Source: Mycolicibacterium tokaiense (GTDB taxonomy: Bacteria > Actinomycetota > Actinomycetes > Mycobacteriales > Mycobacteriaceae). Taken from it: a DNA stretch of 64,000 nucleotides. Positions 1 to 9,932 of the stretch are shown here, piece after piece. A model generated the notes under the pieces. It was not told the DNA's origin. It was given only the letters and a program-made list of their open reading frames with translations, and ran no database searches. Numbering within the stretch: the stretch's first letter is position 1; the number at the start of each line of letters is the position of its first letter. The position numbers were made by a program, and so were the translations under genes. Location: positions 5,704,001 to 5,768,000 of the forward strand of contig NZ_AP022600.1 in the NCBI RefSeq assembly GCF_010725885.1, written 5' to 3'.

Positions 1-1658
1 GGCCGCACCGCGCTGTCCTTGCGCACCGAATCCAGGATGGCTGCGGCCACCTTCTCCGGGCCGTAACTGCGCATCCCGAACAGTTTCTGTGCGCGCGCCC
101 GGGCCGCGTCCGCGGCGGCCCGTTTGTCGGCGGGCACGTCGAAGCGGGTGGTCCGCACGATGTCGGTGTCGACGACGCCCGGGCAGATGGTGGTCAGACC
201 GATTCCGGCGGAACTCAATTCGGCGCGCAGGCAGTCGGAGAACATGAACACCGCGGACTTCGACGTGCAGTAGGCATTCATCCCCTGCAGCGGCGCGTAC
301 GCGGCCATCGAGGCCACGTTGACGATGTGTCCGCCGGTGCCGCGATCCACCAGGCGGCCGGCGAAGGCCCGGCAGCCGTTGACCACGCCCCCGAGGTTGA
401 CGTCGAGCACCCGGTCGAACCGTTCGGCCGGGGTGTCGAGGAAGTCCCCGGCCTGGCCGATGCCCGCATTGTTCACCACCACGTCGGGCACCCCGTGCCG
501 CTCGCACACCTCGGCGGCAAAGCGCTCCACGGCGGCGGCGTCGGAGACGTCGAGCACGTAGGGGTATGCGACCCCACCGGCGGCCTCGATCTGCGCGGCG
601 GTCTCCTTCGCCACGTCCTCGTTGATGTCGCTGACCACCACGTCGGCCCCCAGCTTCGCGAACGCCGTCGCGGTGGCCCGGCCGATCCCGCTGCCCGCGC
701 CGGTCACCGAGACCAGGGTGTCGTCGAACTCCCTGCGCGGGCGGCCCACCTGCGCGCGTCGGAGTCCTCGTGCGGCCGGTGCGCCGGCTAGGTGGTCGGC
801 GAGTTCGGTGACGGCCTGGGCGAGCACCTGCGGATGCGACATCGGGGCCCAGTGCCCGGCGGTGATGTCACGGCGCCACAACCGCGGCACCCATTGCCCC
901 ACCGCATCCAGACCGTGCGGGCGCACCACCGGATCCCGGCGGTTGACGATCAGCTGCACCGGCACCGTGACGTAATGGTCGCCGCGGTAGCGGCGCGGGG
1001 ACTGCCGGACCATGGCGCGGTAGATCTTCAGCGAGTTCACCAGATCGCGGGTGGCGGTGTCCCCGCGGTAGCGGCGGGTGCCATCGGTCAGCAGCACCGA
1101 GGCCCGCCGCCCCCGGAACAGCACCCGCATCAGCATCGGGGTCAGCACCGGCACCGACAGCGGGAACATGTACGTCAGCCGCAGCAGCCGCTCGGCGGCC
1201 CGCAGAAAGCGGACCGGATGGTGCGGGCGCGCCAGGTCGTGCCAGATGCCCGCTTTGTAGTGGTCGGTGCTCGGACCGGAGACCGAGGTGAACGAGGCCA
1301 CCCGGTCGGCGGCACCCGGGCGGCCCAGGAACTCCCACGTCGCCACCGAGCCCCAGTCGTGACCCAGGACGTGCACGGGCACCCCCGGGGAGGTGGCAGC
1401 GAGGACGGCCTCGAGGTCATCGGCGAAGCGTTCCATCCGGTAGGCGGCCACCGGGGCGGGCACTGAGGAGGCGCCCACGCCCCGGTTGTCGAAGGTGATG
1501 ATGCGGAACCTGTCGGCCAGCAGCGCCACCACGCCGTCCCACAGCACGTGCGAGTCCGGCCAGCCGTGGGCCAGCACCAGCGTGGGGCCGTCCGGGTTGC
1601 CCTGCTCGTAAGTCGCGATGCGGACACCGTCGACGCTGTTGATGAAGGTGGGCTCCAT
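1..1658 (-). CDS. ephD: EphD-like alpha/beta hydrolase-SDR fusion (C-terminus cut by window edge)
   Basis: Two-domain protein. The N-terminal half is an epoxide-hydrolase-type alpha/beta hydrolase with HGWP near residues 31-34 and the nucleophile motif GHDWG, with Asp at residue 101. The C-terminal half is a short-chain dehydrogenase with a GAGSGIGRATA Rossmann motif, an NNAG motif and a YCTSK active site. This architecture and the position before dlaT match M. tuberculosis EphD (Rv2214c), which is about 592 residues; about 552 are visible, so only a short C-terminal piece is missing. The start is the ATG at 1658. EphD has been linked to mycolic-acid metabolism in mycobacteria; the role here is inferred from that. 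A small palindrome and a longer inverted repeat lie upstream. Confidence 0.9.
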   Translation of the reverse strand, partial: MEPTFINSVDGVRIATYEQGNPDGPTLVLAHGWPDSHVLWDGVVALLADRFRIITFDNRGVGASSVPAPVAAYRMERFADDLEAVLAATSPGVPVHVLGHDWGSVATWEFLGRPGAADRVASFTSVSGPSTDHYKAGIWHDLARPHHPVRFLRAAERLLRLTYMFPLSVPVLTPMLMRVLFRGRRASVLLTDGTRRYRGDTATRDLVNSLKIYRAMVRQSPRRYRGDHYVTVPVQLIVNRRDPVVRPHGLDAVGQWVPRLWRRDITAGHWAPMSHPQVLAQAVTELADHLAGAPAARGLRRAQVGRPRREFDDTLVSVTGAGSGIGRATATAFAKLGADVVVSDINEDVAKETAAQIEAAGGVAYPYVLDVSDAAAVERFAAEVCERHGVPDVVVNNAGIGQAGDFLDTPAERFDRVLDVNLGGVVNGCRAFAGRLVDRGTGGHIVNVASMAAYAPLQGMNAYCTSKSAVFMFSDCLRAELSSAGIGLTTICPGVVDTDIVRTTRFDVPADKRAAADAARARAQKLFGMRSYGPEKVAAAILDSVRKDSAVR

Positions 1659-1673
1659 CGGGCCAGTACCTCA

Positions 1674-1684
1674 TACCGTCGGTA
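1674..1684. promoter_or_regulatory. Candidate operator upstream of ephD
   Basis: The perfect palindrome TACCG-T-CGGTA lies 16 bases upstream of the ephD start codon. Its size and symmetry are typical of TetR-family sites, and its position could block ephD transcription. No cognate regulator is visible nearby, so the assignment is inferred. Confidence 0.35.
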
Positions 1685-1727
1685 CCGGAATCAAGGGGTT
1701 TCCGTCCGGCGTGCCCGCGCCGAGGCG

Positions 1728-1770
1728 TAAACCTCTGCGACACAACGCGGCGTGTCGTCGCAGACGTTTA
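1728..1770. repeat. Inverted repeat in the ephD upstream region
   Basis: The arm TAAACCTCTGCGACAC is mirrored by GTGTCG-(TCG)-CAGACGTTTA after an 8-base centre, so most positions pair. It lies between ephD and the small gene ending at 1794, both read leftward. It could be a terminator-like hairpin for the small gene or a regulator site; there is no T-tract, which argues against an intrinsic terminator. Confidence 0.4.
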
Positions 1771-1793
1771 CGTGTCGGGCTCGAGACCGCGAA

Positions 1794-2144
1794 TCAGTCC
1801 TCGGAGGCCAGCTCGTCACGCAGCGCGCGCTTGCGCTCCACCCGGCGGCGGGCGTCGTGGTCGCGCATGCGTTGGGGGTAACCGACCTTCTGCACGTCGT
1901 AGACCGGGATCTTGAGCTGGTCGGACAGCCGGCGGGCGCCCTTCTCACCGCCGACACGCCGTCGCGTCCATTCACCGTCGTTGGCCACCAGCACCACCGT
2001 TAGCTCGGTGACCGTGGTCTTGGGTTCGACGAACGCCTCCACGCCGGTGTGCGAGGCGACCCACTCCCGCATGTAGCGCAGGTCAGCGGCAGGGTCGGTG
2101 CCGCGCGCAGATCCGCTGCGCCGAAGCCTGTCGAACAATCCCAA
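1794..2144 (-). CDS. Small conserved hypothetical protein (116 aa)
   Basis: A basic, soluble protein beginning MGLFDRLRRSG and ending in a charged helix rich in Arg and Asp. The start chosen is TTG at 2144, because AAGGAGT sits nine bases upstream; the open frame continues further upstream, but nothing there has a ribosome site and the residues look non-coding. I do not recognise a named family and see no membrane segment or catalytic motif. It lies between ephD and dlaT, divergent from dlaT, so the 216-base gap to dlaT must hold both promoters. Confidence 0.7.
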   Translation of the reverse strand: MGLFDRLRRSGSARGTDPAADLRYMREWVASHTGVEAFVEPKTTVTELTVVLVANDGEWTRRRVGGEKGARRLSDQLKIPVYDVQKVGYPQRMRDHDARRRVERKRALRDELASED

Positions 2145-2360
2145 CGCCGGAACACTCCTTGCCCGATTGATGAGTTGACTCTCACTTCGATAGTGCCAGA
2201 GCGCGGAGCAACCCTGAGTGCATGAGGATCCGCCGAGAGTGAAAGGATGGTTGCGCACAAAATGCACCTGGGTTTCTGAACCGGTACACGACGTTGTGGT
2301 AAGCCGGAACGCGAACCGCTCGTTTAGTCGAACAACGACTGACCTTCGAGGAGTCAACAG

Positions 2361-4169
2361 ATGGCCGTTTCAGTCCAGATGCCCGCACTCGGTGAGAGCG
2401 TCACGGAGGGGACTGTCACCCGCTGGCTCAAACAAGAAGGCGACACCGTCGAAGTCGACGAGCCCCTGCTCGAGGTCTCCACCGACAAGGTGGACACCGA
2501 GATCCCGTCCCCCGCAGCCGGTGTGCTGACCAAGATCGTGGCCCAGGAAGACGACACCGTTGAGGTGGGCGGCGAACTGGCCGTGATCGGCGACGCCTCC
2601 GAAGGTGAAGACGCAGGCGGCGACACTTCGGGGGATGCGAGCGAGGGCGAGACCACCGAGCCCGAGGCCACCCCCAGCGAAGAAGCCGCTCCCGAGCCGG
2701 AGGCCGAGCCCGAATCTGAGCCCGAGCCCGAGCCGGCAGCGGAGTCGTCGGGTGGCGATGGTGAGGGCACGTCGGTGACGATGCCGGAGCTCGGCGAGTC
2801 GGTCACCGAGGGCACGGTCACCCGCTGGCTCAAGAGCGTCGGCGATTCGGTCGAGGTGGACGAGCCGCTGGTGGAGGTCTCCACCGACAAGGTGGACACC
2901 GAGATCCCGTCTCCGGTGGCCGGCACCTTGCTGAGCATCACCGCCGAAGAAGACGACACGGTAGCCGTCGGCGGCGAACTGGCCAAGATCGGCGACAAGA
3001 GCGCCGCGCCGAAGGCCGAGAAGAAGCCCGAACCCAAGCCGGAGCCCAAGCCCGAACCCAAGGAAGAGCCCAAGCCGGAACCGAAGGCCGAGCCCAAGCA
3101 AGAGGCCAAGCCGGAACCGAAGCCCGAGCCCAGGCAAGAGGCCAAGCCGGAACCGAAGCCCGAACCCAAGCCGGAACCGAAGCCGGAAGCCAAGCCGGAA
3201 GCCAAGAAGGATTCCGAGCCCTCCGGGGACGGCAGCCCGTACGTGACGCCGTTGGTGCGCAAGCTCGCCGCGGAGAACAACGTCGACCTGGCGTCGGTGA
3301 AGGGCACCGGGGTCGGTGGCCGCATCCGCAAGCAGGACGTGCTGGCCGCCGCCGAGAGCGCCAAGGCGCCCGCCGAGCAGGCACCGGCCGCCGCCGCGCC
3401 GCAGAAGCCGGCCGCCGCCGCCCCGGCGGAGAGCCCGCTGGCACACCTGCGCGGCACCACGCAGAAGGCCAACCGGATCCGCCAGATCACCGCCAAGAAG
3501 ACCCGCGAATCGCTGCAGACCACCGCGCAGCTGACGCAGGTCCACGAGGTCGACATGACCAAGATCGTGGCGCTGCGGGCCAAGGCCAAGAAGTCCTTCT
3601 CCGAGCGCGAGGGCGTCAACCTGACCTACTTGCCGTTCATCGCCCGCGCGGTGATCGACGCGCTGAAGGCGCACCCGAACGTCAACGCCAGCTACAACGA
3701 GGACGCCAAGGAGATCACCTACTACGACGCCGAGCACCTCGGCTTCGCGGTGGACACCGAGCAGGGTCTGCTGTCCCCGGTGGTGAAGAACGCCGGCGAC
3801 CTGTCGCTGGCCGGGTTGGCGCGCGCCATCAAGGACATCGCGGGCCGGGCCCGCTCGGGCAACCTCAAGCCCGACGAGCTGTCCGGTGGCACGTTCACCA
3901 TCACCAACATCGGCAGTGAGGGTGCGCTGTTCGACACCCCGATCCTGGTGCCGCCGCAGGCCGCCATGCTGGGCACCGGCGCCATCGTGAAGCGGCCGCG
4001 GGTGATCGTCGACGAGTTCGGCAACGAGTCCATCGGCATCCGCTCGGTGAGCTACCTGCCGCTGACCTACGACCACCGTCTCATCGACGGCGCCGACGCG
4101 GGCCGTTTCCTGACCACGATCAAGCGTCGCCTCGAAGAGGGGGCGTTCGAAGCCGACCTGGGCCTGTAG
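2361..4169 (+). CDS. dlaT: Dihydrolipoamide acyltransferase, E2 component (DlaT/SucB)
   Basis: Acyl-carrier and transferase core of the mycobacterial pyruvate dehydrogenase complex, also linked to the peroxynitrite reductase/peroxidase system. Two lipoyl domains carry the lipoylation motif STDKVDTE at Lys43 and about Lys177. A peripheral-subunit-binding domain follows at about residues 292-330, then the catalytic domain with [13 protein letters not shown] near residue 572. The two linkers are Glu/Pro-rich and Lys/Pro/Glu-rich; the second holds many KPEP-type repeats, making the protein 602 residues against about 553 in M. tuberculosis. The start ATG has GAGGAG upstream. lipB and lipA, which make its cofactor, follow two genes later. 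A small hairpin (AGTCG-AACAA-CGACT, 2326-2340) lies in the leader. Confidence 0.96.
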   Translation: MAVSVQMPALGESVTEGTVTRWLKQEGDTVEVDEPLLEVSTDKVDTEIPSPAAGVLTKIVAQEDDTVEVGGELAVIGDASEGEDAGGDTSGDASEGETTEPEATPSEEAAPEPEAEPESEPEPEPAAESSGGDGEGTSVTMPELGESVTEGTVTRWLKSVGDSVEVDEPLVEVSTDKVDTEIPSPVAGTLLSITAEEDDTVAVGGELAKIGDKSAAPKAEKKPEPKPEPKPEPKEEPKPEPKAEPKQEAKPEPKPEPRQEAKPEPKPEPKPEPKPEAKPEAKKDSEPSGDGSPYVTPLVRKLAAENNVDLASVKGTGVGGRIRKQDVLAAAESAKAPAEQAPAAAAPQKPAAAAPAESPLAHLRGTTQKANRIRQITAKKTRESLQTTAQLTQVHEVDMTKIVALRAKAKKSFSEREGVNLTYLPFIARAVIDALKAHPNVNASYNEDAKEITYYDAEHLGFAVDTEQGLLSPVVKNAGDLSLAGLARAIKDIAGRARSGNLKPDELSGGTFTITNIGSEGALFDTPILVPPQAAMLGTGAIVKRPRVIVDEFGNESIGIRSVSYLPLTYDHRLIDGADAGRFLTTIKRRLEEGAFEADLGL

Positions 4170-4195
4170 CGGCCCGGGAGGTCGGCGAACCCACG

Positions 4196-5101
4196 ATGAG
4201 CATCGTCGCCGTGGCCGGGTCGTCCGGCCTCATCGGTTCGGCACTGGTCAACGCGCTGCGCGCCGAGGATCACCGAGTGGTGCGCATCGTGCGCAGGGTG
4301 CCGTCCAATGCCGATGAGCTGCACTGGAATCCGGTGACCGGCGAACTCGACCCGGCCGGCCTGGCCGATGTCGACGCGGTGGTCAACCTGTGCGGCGTCA
4401 ACGTCGCGGGGTCCCGGTGGTCGGGGGCGTTCAAGCAGAGCCTGCGCGACAGCCGGATCACCCCCACCGAGGTGCTGGCCGCCGCAGTGGCCGAGGCCGG
4501 GGTGCCGGTCCTGGTCAACTCCAGTGCGGTCGGTTTCTACGGCGACACGCGGGACCGGGTGGTCGACGAGGACAGCGCACCCGGGGCGGGTTTCCTGGCC
4601 CGGTTGTGCCTGGACTGGGAGGCCGCCACGGTGGTCGCCGAGGCCGCCGGCACCCGGGTGGTGCACACCCGCTCGGGACTGGTGCTCTCCCCCGCCGGCG
4701 GCCTGCTGAGTCGGCTGCGGCCCCTGTTCAGCCTCGGTCTGGGAGCCCGGTTGGGCAGCGGACGCCAGTACATGCCCTGGATCAGCCTCGACGACGAGGT
4801 GCGGGCGCTGCTGTTCGCCATCGACCACGACCAGCTGTCGGGGCCGGTGAACCTGACGGGCCCGGCTCCGGTCACCAACGCCGAGTTCACCGCCGCGTTG
4901 GGCCGCGCGCTGGGCCGCCCGGCGCCTCTGGTCGCGCCCGGCTTCGTGATCCAGGCCGTGCTCGGCGAGTTCGCACAGGAGGGTCTGCTGGTGGGACAAC
5001 GAGCCATCCCGGCGGCGCTGGAGCGGGCCGGTTTCCAATTCCACCACCAGACCATCGGGGAGGCCCTGAGCTACGCCGTCCGCCGTGGTGAACCGGCGTA
5101 G
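4196..5101 (+). CDS. TIGR01777-type NAD-dependent epimerase/SDR protein (Rv2216-like)
   Basis: A 301-residue extended-SDR protein with the N-terminal nucleotide-binding motif [11 protein letters not shown] and the family hallmark [10 protein letters not shown]. The C-terminal region resembles the DUF1731 tail of the TIGR01777 family. The substrate is unknown for this family; in E. coli the relative is YfcH. It sits 26 bases after dlaT and just before lipB, as Rv2216 does in M. tuberculosis, so co-transcription with the lipoate genes is likely. A role in lipoate metabolism is only suggested by position. Confidence 0.88.
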   Translation: MSIVAVAGSSGLIGSALVNALRAEDHRVVRIVRRVPSNADELHWNPVTGELDPAGLADVDAVVNLCGVNVAGSRWSGAFKQSLRDSRITPTEVLAAAVAEAGVPVLVNSSAVGFYGDTRDRVVDEDSAPGAGFLARLCLDWEAATVVAEAAGTRVVHTRSGLVLSPAGGLLSRLRPLFSLGLGARLGSGRQYMPWISLDDEVRALLFAIDHDQLSGPVNLTGPAPVTNAEFTAALGRALGRPAPLVAPGFVIQAVLGEFAQEGLLVGQRAIPAALERAGFQFHHQTIGEALSYAVRRGEPA

Positions 5102-5111
5102 GTTGGCTGTC

Positions 5112-5807
5112 ATGAGTTCCATCCGGTCCAGCTCCGCCCCGGTCGACGTGCAACAGCTGGGCGTCCTCGACTACGGCAGCGCCTGGGATCTGCAGCGCGA
5201 GCTGGCCGACGCCAGGGTGGCAGGCGGGCCGGACTCCCTGCTGCTGCTGGAGCACCCGTCGGTGTACACCGCCGGTCGACGCACCGAGCCCGGCGAGCGT
5301 CCCCAGGACGGCACGCCGGTGATCGACACCGACCGCGGCGGCAAGATCACCTGGCACGGTCCCGGGCAGCTGGTCGGCTACCCCATCGTCGGGTTGACCG
5401 AGCCACTGGATGTGGTGGACTTCGTCCGGCGCCTCGAAGAGGCCCTGATCAGCGTGTGCACCGGGTTCGGTCTGGACGCCGGCCGAGTGGCCGGCCGCTC
5501 CGGGGTGTGGCTGCCCGGCGACAGCCGGCGGCCCGAGCGCAAGATCGGCGCCATCGGTATCAGGGTGTCGCGCGGGGTGACCCTGCACGGCTTCGCCCTG
5601 AACTGCGACTGCGATCTGGGCTCGTTCGCGTCGATCATCCCGTGCGGCATCACCGACGCCGGTGTGACGTCGCTGACGGCCGAGCTCGGTCGCCCGGTCA
5701 CCGTCGCCGAGGTACGTGAGCAGGTGGGCGCCGCGGTATGCGACGCTCTCGACGGTGTGCTGCCGGTCCGGTTGGAGCAGCAGGCAAGCGTAGGATCGTC
5801 CCAGTGA
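5112..5807 (+). CDS. lipB: Octanoyl-(acyl carrier protein):protein octanoyltransferase LipB
   Basis: Transfers octanoyl from ACP to the lipoyl-domain lysine of E2 and GcvH, the first step of protein lipoylation. The protein keeps the conserved RRTEPGE and [16 protein letters not shown] segments, the catalytic-lysine motif RKIGAIGI and the catalytic-cysteine motif [10 protein letters not shown]. The ATG at 5112 gives an N-terminus (MSSIRSS) matching M. tuberculosis LipB; an in-frame start at 5085 overlaps the previous gene and has no support. The stop codon overlaps the GTG of lipA (GTGA), so translation is coupled. Confidence 0.96.
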   Translation: MSSIRSSSAPVDVQQLGVLDYGSAWDLQRELADARVAGGPDSLLLLEHPSVYTAGRRTEPGERPQDGTPVIDTDRGGKITWHGPGQLVGYPIVGLTEPLDVVDFVRRLEEALISVCTGFGLDAGRVAGRSGVWLPGDSRRPERKIGAIGIRVSRGVTLHGFALNCDCDLGSFASIIPCGITDAGVTSLTAELGRPVTVAEVREQVGAAVCDALDGVLPVRLEQQASVGSSQ

Positions 5808-6742
5808 GCGTCGTTCCCGAGGGCCGTAAGCTGCTGCGACTGGAAGTGCGTAATGCGCAGACCCCCATCGAGCGCAAACCACCGTGGATCAAGACCCGCG
5901 CCAAGATGGGCCCCGAATACACCGAGCTCAAAGGCCTGGTGAAGCGGGAGGGTCTGCACACGGTGTGTGAAGAGGCCGGCTGCCCCAACATCTACGAGTG
6001 CTGGGAAGACCGGGAGGCCACCTTCCTGATCGGCGGCGAGCAGTGCACCCGGCGCTGCGACTTCTGCCAGATCGACACCGGCAAGCCCGCCGACCTCGAC
6101 CGTGACGAGCCGCGCCGGGTCGCCGAGAGCGTGCAGGCCATGGGTCTGCGCTACTCCACTGTCACGGGCGTGGCCCGCGACGACCTGCCCGACGGCGGCG
6201 CCTGGCTCTACGCCGAGACGGTGCGCTACATCAAGCAGCTCAACCCCGGCACCGGCGTCGAGCTTCTCATCCCTGATTTCAACGCCGTCCCCGAGCAACT
6301 CAACGAGGTCTTCGAATCCCGCCCGGAGGTGTTGGCGCACAACGTCGAAACCGTGCCGCGCATCTTCAAGCGCATCCGCCCGGCCTTCCGCTACCAGCGC
6401 AGCCTCGATGTCATCACCGCCGCCCGCGAATTCGGCCTGGTCACCAAGTCCAACCTGATCCTCGGCATGGGCGAGACGCCCGACGAGGTACGCACCGCGC
6501 TCGACGATCTGCTGGGCGCCGGTTGTGATCTGATCACCATCACCCAGTACCTGCGCCCGTCGGCGCGCCACCATCCGGTGGAACGCTGGGTCAAGCCCGA
6601 AGAGTTCGTCGAGCACGCCGCTTACGCCGAGAGCATCGGCTTCGCCGGGGTGCTGGCCGGGCCCCTGGTGCGCTCGTCATACCGGGCCGGTCGGCTCTAT
6701 CAGCAGGCCGTCGAGAAGCGGGCCCGAAGCGCCGTATCCTGA
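5804..6742 (+). CDS. lipA: Lipoyl synthase LipA
   Basis: Radical SAM enzyme that inserts two sulfur atoms into protein-bound octanoyl groups, completing lipoate made by LipB on DlaT. The auxiliary cluster motif [12 protein letters not shown] is followed by the radical SAM motif CTRRCDFC, and the C-terminus holds the family RSSYRAG serine ligand. The GTG at 5804 overlaps the lipB stop by four bases and gives a 312-residue protein aligned from the N-terminus with M. tuberculosis LipA. A DUF4191 gene follows after four bases. Confidence 0.97.
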   Translation: MSVVPEGRKLLRLEVRNAQTPIERKPPWIKTRAKMGPEYTELKGLVKREGLHTVCEEAGCPNIYECWEDREATFLIGGEQCTRRCDFCQIDTGKPADLDRDEPRRVAESVQAMGLRYSTVTGVARDDLPDGGAWLYAETVRYIKQLNPGTGVELLIPDFNAVPEQLNEVFESRPEVLAHNVETVPRIFKRIRPAFRYQRSLDVITAAREFGLVTKSNLILGMGETPDEVRTALDDLLGAGCDLITITQYLRPSARHHPVERWVKPEEFVEHAAYAESIGFAGVLAGPLVRSSYRAGRLYQQAVEKRARSAVS

Positions 6743-6746
6743 TCGC

Positions 6747-7496
6747 ATGGCAACCCGCAACAAAGCTGAGGCCAAAGAGGCAAAGGCCCAGGCGAAGGCC
6801 GCCCGCAAGGCCGCATCCAAGCAGCGCCGCAGCCAGCTGTGGCAGGCCTTCCAGATGCAGCGCAAGGAGGACAAACGCCTCCTGCCCTACATGATCGGCG
6901 CGTTCGTGCTGATCGTGGCGCTCGCGGTGGTCTCGGGTATCGCCATCGGCGGGTTCACCATGTACATGCTGATTCCGCTCGGCATCGTGCTCGGCGCGCT
7001 GGTGGCCTTCATCATCTTCGGCCGCCGCGCCCAGAAGTCGGTGTACCGCAAGGCCGAAGGCCAGACCGGTGCGGCCGCCTGGGCGTTGGACAATCTGCGG
7101 GGCCGCTGGCGGGTCACCCCAGGGGTGGCCGCCACGGGCAACTTCGATGCGGTGCACCGGGTGATCGGCCGGCCCGGGGTGATCTTCGTCGGTGAGGGCA
7201 ACGCGGGACGGGTCAAGCCGCTGCTGGCCCAGGAGAAGAAGCGCACCGCCCGCCTGGTCGGCGATGTGCCGATCTACGACTTCATCGTCGGCAACGAGGA
7301 AGGCCAGGTTCCGCTGGCCAAGCTGGAGCGCCACCTCAACAAGCTGCCGGCCAACATCAACACCAAGCAGATGGACTCCCTGGAATCCCGCCTGCAGGCG
7401 CTGGGCACCAAGATGGGGCCCGCCGCGCTGCCCAAGGGCCCGCTGCCCAATGCCGCCAAGCTGCGGGGCGTGCAGCGCAAGGTCCAGCGTCGCTGA
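6747..7496 (+). CDS. DUF4191 membrane protein (Rv2219-like)
   Basis: A 249-residue protein with a Lys/Ala-rich cytoplasmic N-terminus, two adjacent transmembrane helices at about residues 48-72 and 74-95, and a soluble C-terminal half. It corresponds to Rv2219 by position directly after lipA and by the DUF4191 pattern. The function of this family is unknown. The four-base gap to lipA indicates the same transcript, so it ends the dlaT-lipB-lipA cluster. A possible terminator hairpin follows. Confidence 0.88.
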   Translation: MATRNKAEAKEAKAQAKAARKAASKQRRSQLWQAFQMQRKEDKRLLPYMIGAFVLIVALAVVSGIAIGGFTMYMLIPLGIVLGALVAFIIFGRRAQKSVYRKAEGQTGAAAWALDNLRGRWRVTPGVAATGNFDAVHRVIGRPGVIFVGEGNAGRVKPLLAQEKKRTARLVGDVPIYDFIVGNEEGQVPLAKLERHLNKLPANINTKQMDSLESRLQALGTKMGPAALPKGPLPNAAKLRGVQRKVQRR

Positions 7497-7512
7497 CAGT
7501 TAGCTGAACACC

Positions 7513-7536
7513 ACCCCACCTCGCGCGTGGGGTCTT
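7513..7536 (+). terminator. Candidate terminator after the lipA operon
   Basis: A seven-base-pair stem, ACCCCAC pairing with GTGGGGT, with a seven-base loop lies 16 bases after the DUF4191 stop. The following bases are CTTGC rather than a clear T-tract, so termination strength is uncertain. Confidence 0.4.
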
Positions 7537-7610
7537 GCATACATCGTTGACGCACGCGATACTTCGCCAGCCCGCCGACATCGGTTCGGCCAGCTGAGGG
7601 GGTACCGACC

Positions 7611-9443
7611 ATGTGCACTGCGTGCGACTGGGCACCGCATTTCGCGGCATACGGGCAGACTCCAACAGCCACCCTCAGCCGTCGCTCGGCGTTGCGCGCG
7701 GTCGCGGCGGTCACCGCGACCGCCGTCGGCGCCACCATGGCCGCCGGGTTGGCGCCCGCGGCCCACGCCACACCCGACGCTCCCGGTGTGCCCGGAGGGC
7801 CTGCCGACCTGGTGTTCCGCAACGGCTCGGTGTACACCGTCGCCGGCCCGGCGCCGTGGGCGCAGGCCGTCGCCGTGCGCGGCACCACCATCAGTTATGT
7901 CGGCGACGACGCCGGAGCCGACGCGTTCGTCGGTCCGGGCACCCGGGTGGTCGATCTCGCGGGCCGGTTGTTGCTGCCCGGCTTCGTCGAGGGCCACACT
8001 CATCCGTTTCTCGGGGCGTTCCTGACCTCGGGAGTGGACCTGCAGGTGCCCACCCTGGCCGACGCCCAGACCGCCATCGCGGAGTACGCCCGGCAGCATC
8101 CCGACGGCCCGGTGCGCGGATTCGGTTGGCGGGTGGACATGTTCGGACCCGACGGCCCCACCCGCGCTGACCTGGACGTCGTGCTGCCGGACCGGCCCGG
8201 CTTCTTCTTCGCCATCGACGGACACAGTCTGTGGGCCAACAGCAAGGCCCTCGAACTCGCCGGCGTCGACCGCGACACCCCCGACCCCATCCCGGGGTTC
8301 AGCTACTACGCGCGCGACGCGTCCGGCGATCCGACGGGCTACATCCTCGAGGTCAACGCGGTGCTCGCCGTGGTGAACGCCGTCGAGCCCATCTCCCCGG
8401 ACACCATGGGCACGCTGTTGCACGACTGGCTCCCAAAGGCGTCCGCCGCCGGCATCACCTCGGTGTTCGACGCCGGCGTCCCGCCCATCGGCGACGACCA
8501 GGCCTCGATCCTCCGGCTGTACACCGACGCCGACCGCAGCGGCGGGTTGCCGTTTCGCGTCGTGGCGTCCTACTCGGTGCGCGGCACGCCGGTCGAGGGC
8601 ACGGTGGAGCAGTTCCAGCAGGTCCGCAGTGAGGTCTCGGGCCCGCATGTGTCGGTGGATGTGGTCAAGATCGTCGGCGACGGCACCCAGGGCGGGTACA
8701 CCGCGTGGCTGCTCGAGCCCTACGCCGACAAACCGGATTCCACCGGCGGTTCCCCCTTCACCGAGGAGCAGTGGCACCGGCTCGTCACCGACGTCGACGC
8801 CGCCGGGTTCGACGTCCACGTGCACGCCTGCGGGGAGCGCACAGCACGAGTGGCCCTGGACGCCATCGAGCGCGCGGGCGCCGTCAATCCACCGCGCGAC
8901 CGGCGCCACACCGTTGCGCATCTGGTGTATGTGGCCGACAGCGACAACCCCCGGTTCGCCGAGCTGGGTGTGATCGCGCAATTCTCGGCGAACTGGTCCT
9001 CGGCGGACCCGGACACTCTCGAGAACATGGCAGCGCGGTACGGGTCGCCCCGCAAGGACCTGATGTACCGCACGCAGGATGTGCTGCGCACGGGCGGACG
9101 GGTGTCACTGGGCACCGATTGGCCCGCGGCGGGCTACTACTCCACCTACAAGCCGCTGGATTCCATCCAGGTGGGCGTCACCCGGCAGTTGATCGGCAAC
9201 CCGGACGCACCGGTGCTCTCCCCCGCCGACCAGCGGTTGAGCGTCGAGCAGGCGGTGCACGCCAACACCCTGGGCGCGGCCTACCAACTGCGGCTCGACG
9301 ACCGGGTGGGCTCGGTCGAGGTGGGCAAGCGCGCGGACCTGATCGTGCTGGAGCGCAACATCTTCGACATCGATCCGCACGACATCCACGCCGCGAACGT
9401 CCAGATGACGCTGATGGACGGACGGATCGTCTTCCAGAACTAG
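7611..9443 (+). CDS. Tat-exported amidohydrolase (Amidohydrolase_3/YtcJ-like)
   Basis: A 610-residue metal-dependent hydrolase of the amidohydrolase_3 group. The N-terminus carries a twin-arginine signal (SRRSALR at about residues 24-30), a hydrophobic stretch and a likely cleavage after AHA, so export in folded form is expected. The metal site motif GFVEGHTHPF, the DGHSLWANSKAL segment and a late GTDWP are typical. The family hydrolyses C-N bonds of varied substrates, and the substrate here cannot be told. M. tuberculosis has no gene at this place between Rv2219 and Rv2219A, so this is an accessory insertion. Its stop shares bases with that of the converging RDD gene. Confidence 0.85.
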   Translation: MCTACDWAPHFAAYGQTPTATLSRRSALRAVAAVTATAVGATMAAGLAPAAHATPDAPGVPGGPADLVFRNGSVYTVAGPAPWAQAVAVRGTTISYVGDDAGADAFVGPGTRVVDLAGRLLLPGFVEGHTHPFLGAFLTSGVDLQVPTLADAQTAIAEYARQHPDGPVRGFGWRVDMFGPDGPTRADLDVVLPDRPGFFFAIDGHSLWANSKALELAGVDRDTPDPIPGFSYYARDASGDPTGYILEVNAVLAVVNAVEPISPDTMGTLLHDWLPKASAAGITSVFDAGVPPIGDDQASILRLYTDADRSGGLPFRVVASYSVRGTPVEGTVEQFQQVRSEVSGPHVSVDVVKIVGDGTQGGYTAWLLEPYADKPDSTGGSPFTEEQWHRLVTDVDAAGFDVHVHACGERTARVALDAIERAGAVNPPRDRRHTVAHLVYVADSDNPRFAELGVIAQFSANWSSADPDTLENMAARYGSPRKDLMYRTQDVLRTGGRVSLGTDWPAAGYYSTYKPLDSIQVGVTRQLIGNPDAPVLSPADQRLSVEQAVHANTLGAAYQLRLDDRVGSVEVGKRADLIVLERNIFDIDPHDIHAANVQMTLMDGRIVFQN

Positions 9444-9904
9444 CGCCGCACCACGGCGGTGAACGTGAACTTGTCCTGCATGCCCCGCATGTCGCTGTCC
9501 ATGAACAGAGCCGGGATCACCAGGGTGAGCAACAGCCCGCGACCGAGCGCCCGGCCGATCCCGACGTGCATGCGGTTGTCCACCGAGACAACCATCAGCC
9601 CCAGCGCGTACTGGCCCGGGGTGAAGCTGAACAGCCGGACCGATACCGCGCCCAGTACCAGCCAGATCACCAGCACCGCCGTGGACAGCCAGGGCGCGGA
9701 GAACAACCCGAGGCTGATGCACAGGCCGGCCAGTCCGTAAGCGATCAGCCAGTCGACCAGCAGCGCGGCGAAGCGGCGACCCGATCGGGCCACCGATCGG
9801 GGCCCTGATTCGGGCAAATCGAACGCTTCTCCCGGGTACGTGGACTGGTGCCCCGAATCCGCAGGTTCAGGGCCGGACAGCCAGGAGGAGAGCGCGCTGG
9901 GCAT
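9440..9904 (-). CDS. RDD-family membrane protein (Rv2219A-like)
   Basis: A 154-residue integral membrane protein with about three hydrophobic segments and an RDD pattern (SGRRFAALLVDWLIAYG). Function is unproven for most RDD proteins; some have been proposed to be ion transporters. It lies divergent to glnA1, as Rv2219A does. The last four bases overlap the end of the converging amidohydrolase gene through a shared CTAG, where each strand reads TAG. Confidence 0.88.
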   Translation of the reverse strand: MPSALSSWLSGPEPADSGHQSTYPGEAFDLPESGPRSVARSGRRFAALLVDWLIAYGLAGLCISLGLFSAPWLSTAVLVIWLVLGAVSVRLFSFTPGQYALGLMVVSVDNRMHVGIGRALGRGLLLTLVIPALFMDSDMRGMQDKFTFTAVVRR

Positions 9905-9932
9905 ACCCTCAGCATAGAGTGACTTTGATTGC

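Noticed and set aside
3010..3210. CRISPR-like or intergenic tandem repeat
   Set aside because: The repeats are in frame and encode the Lys-Pro-Glu linker of DlaT.
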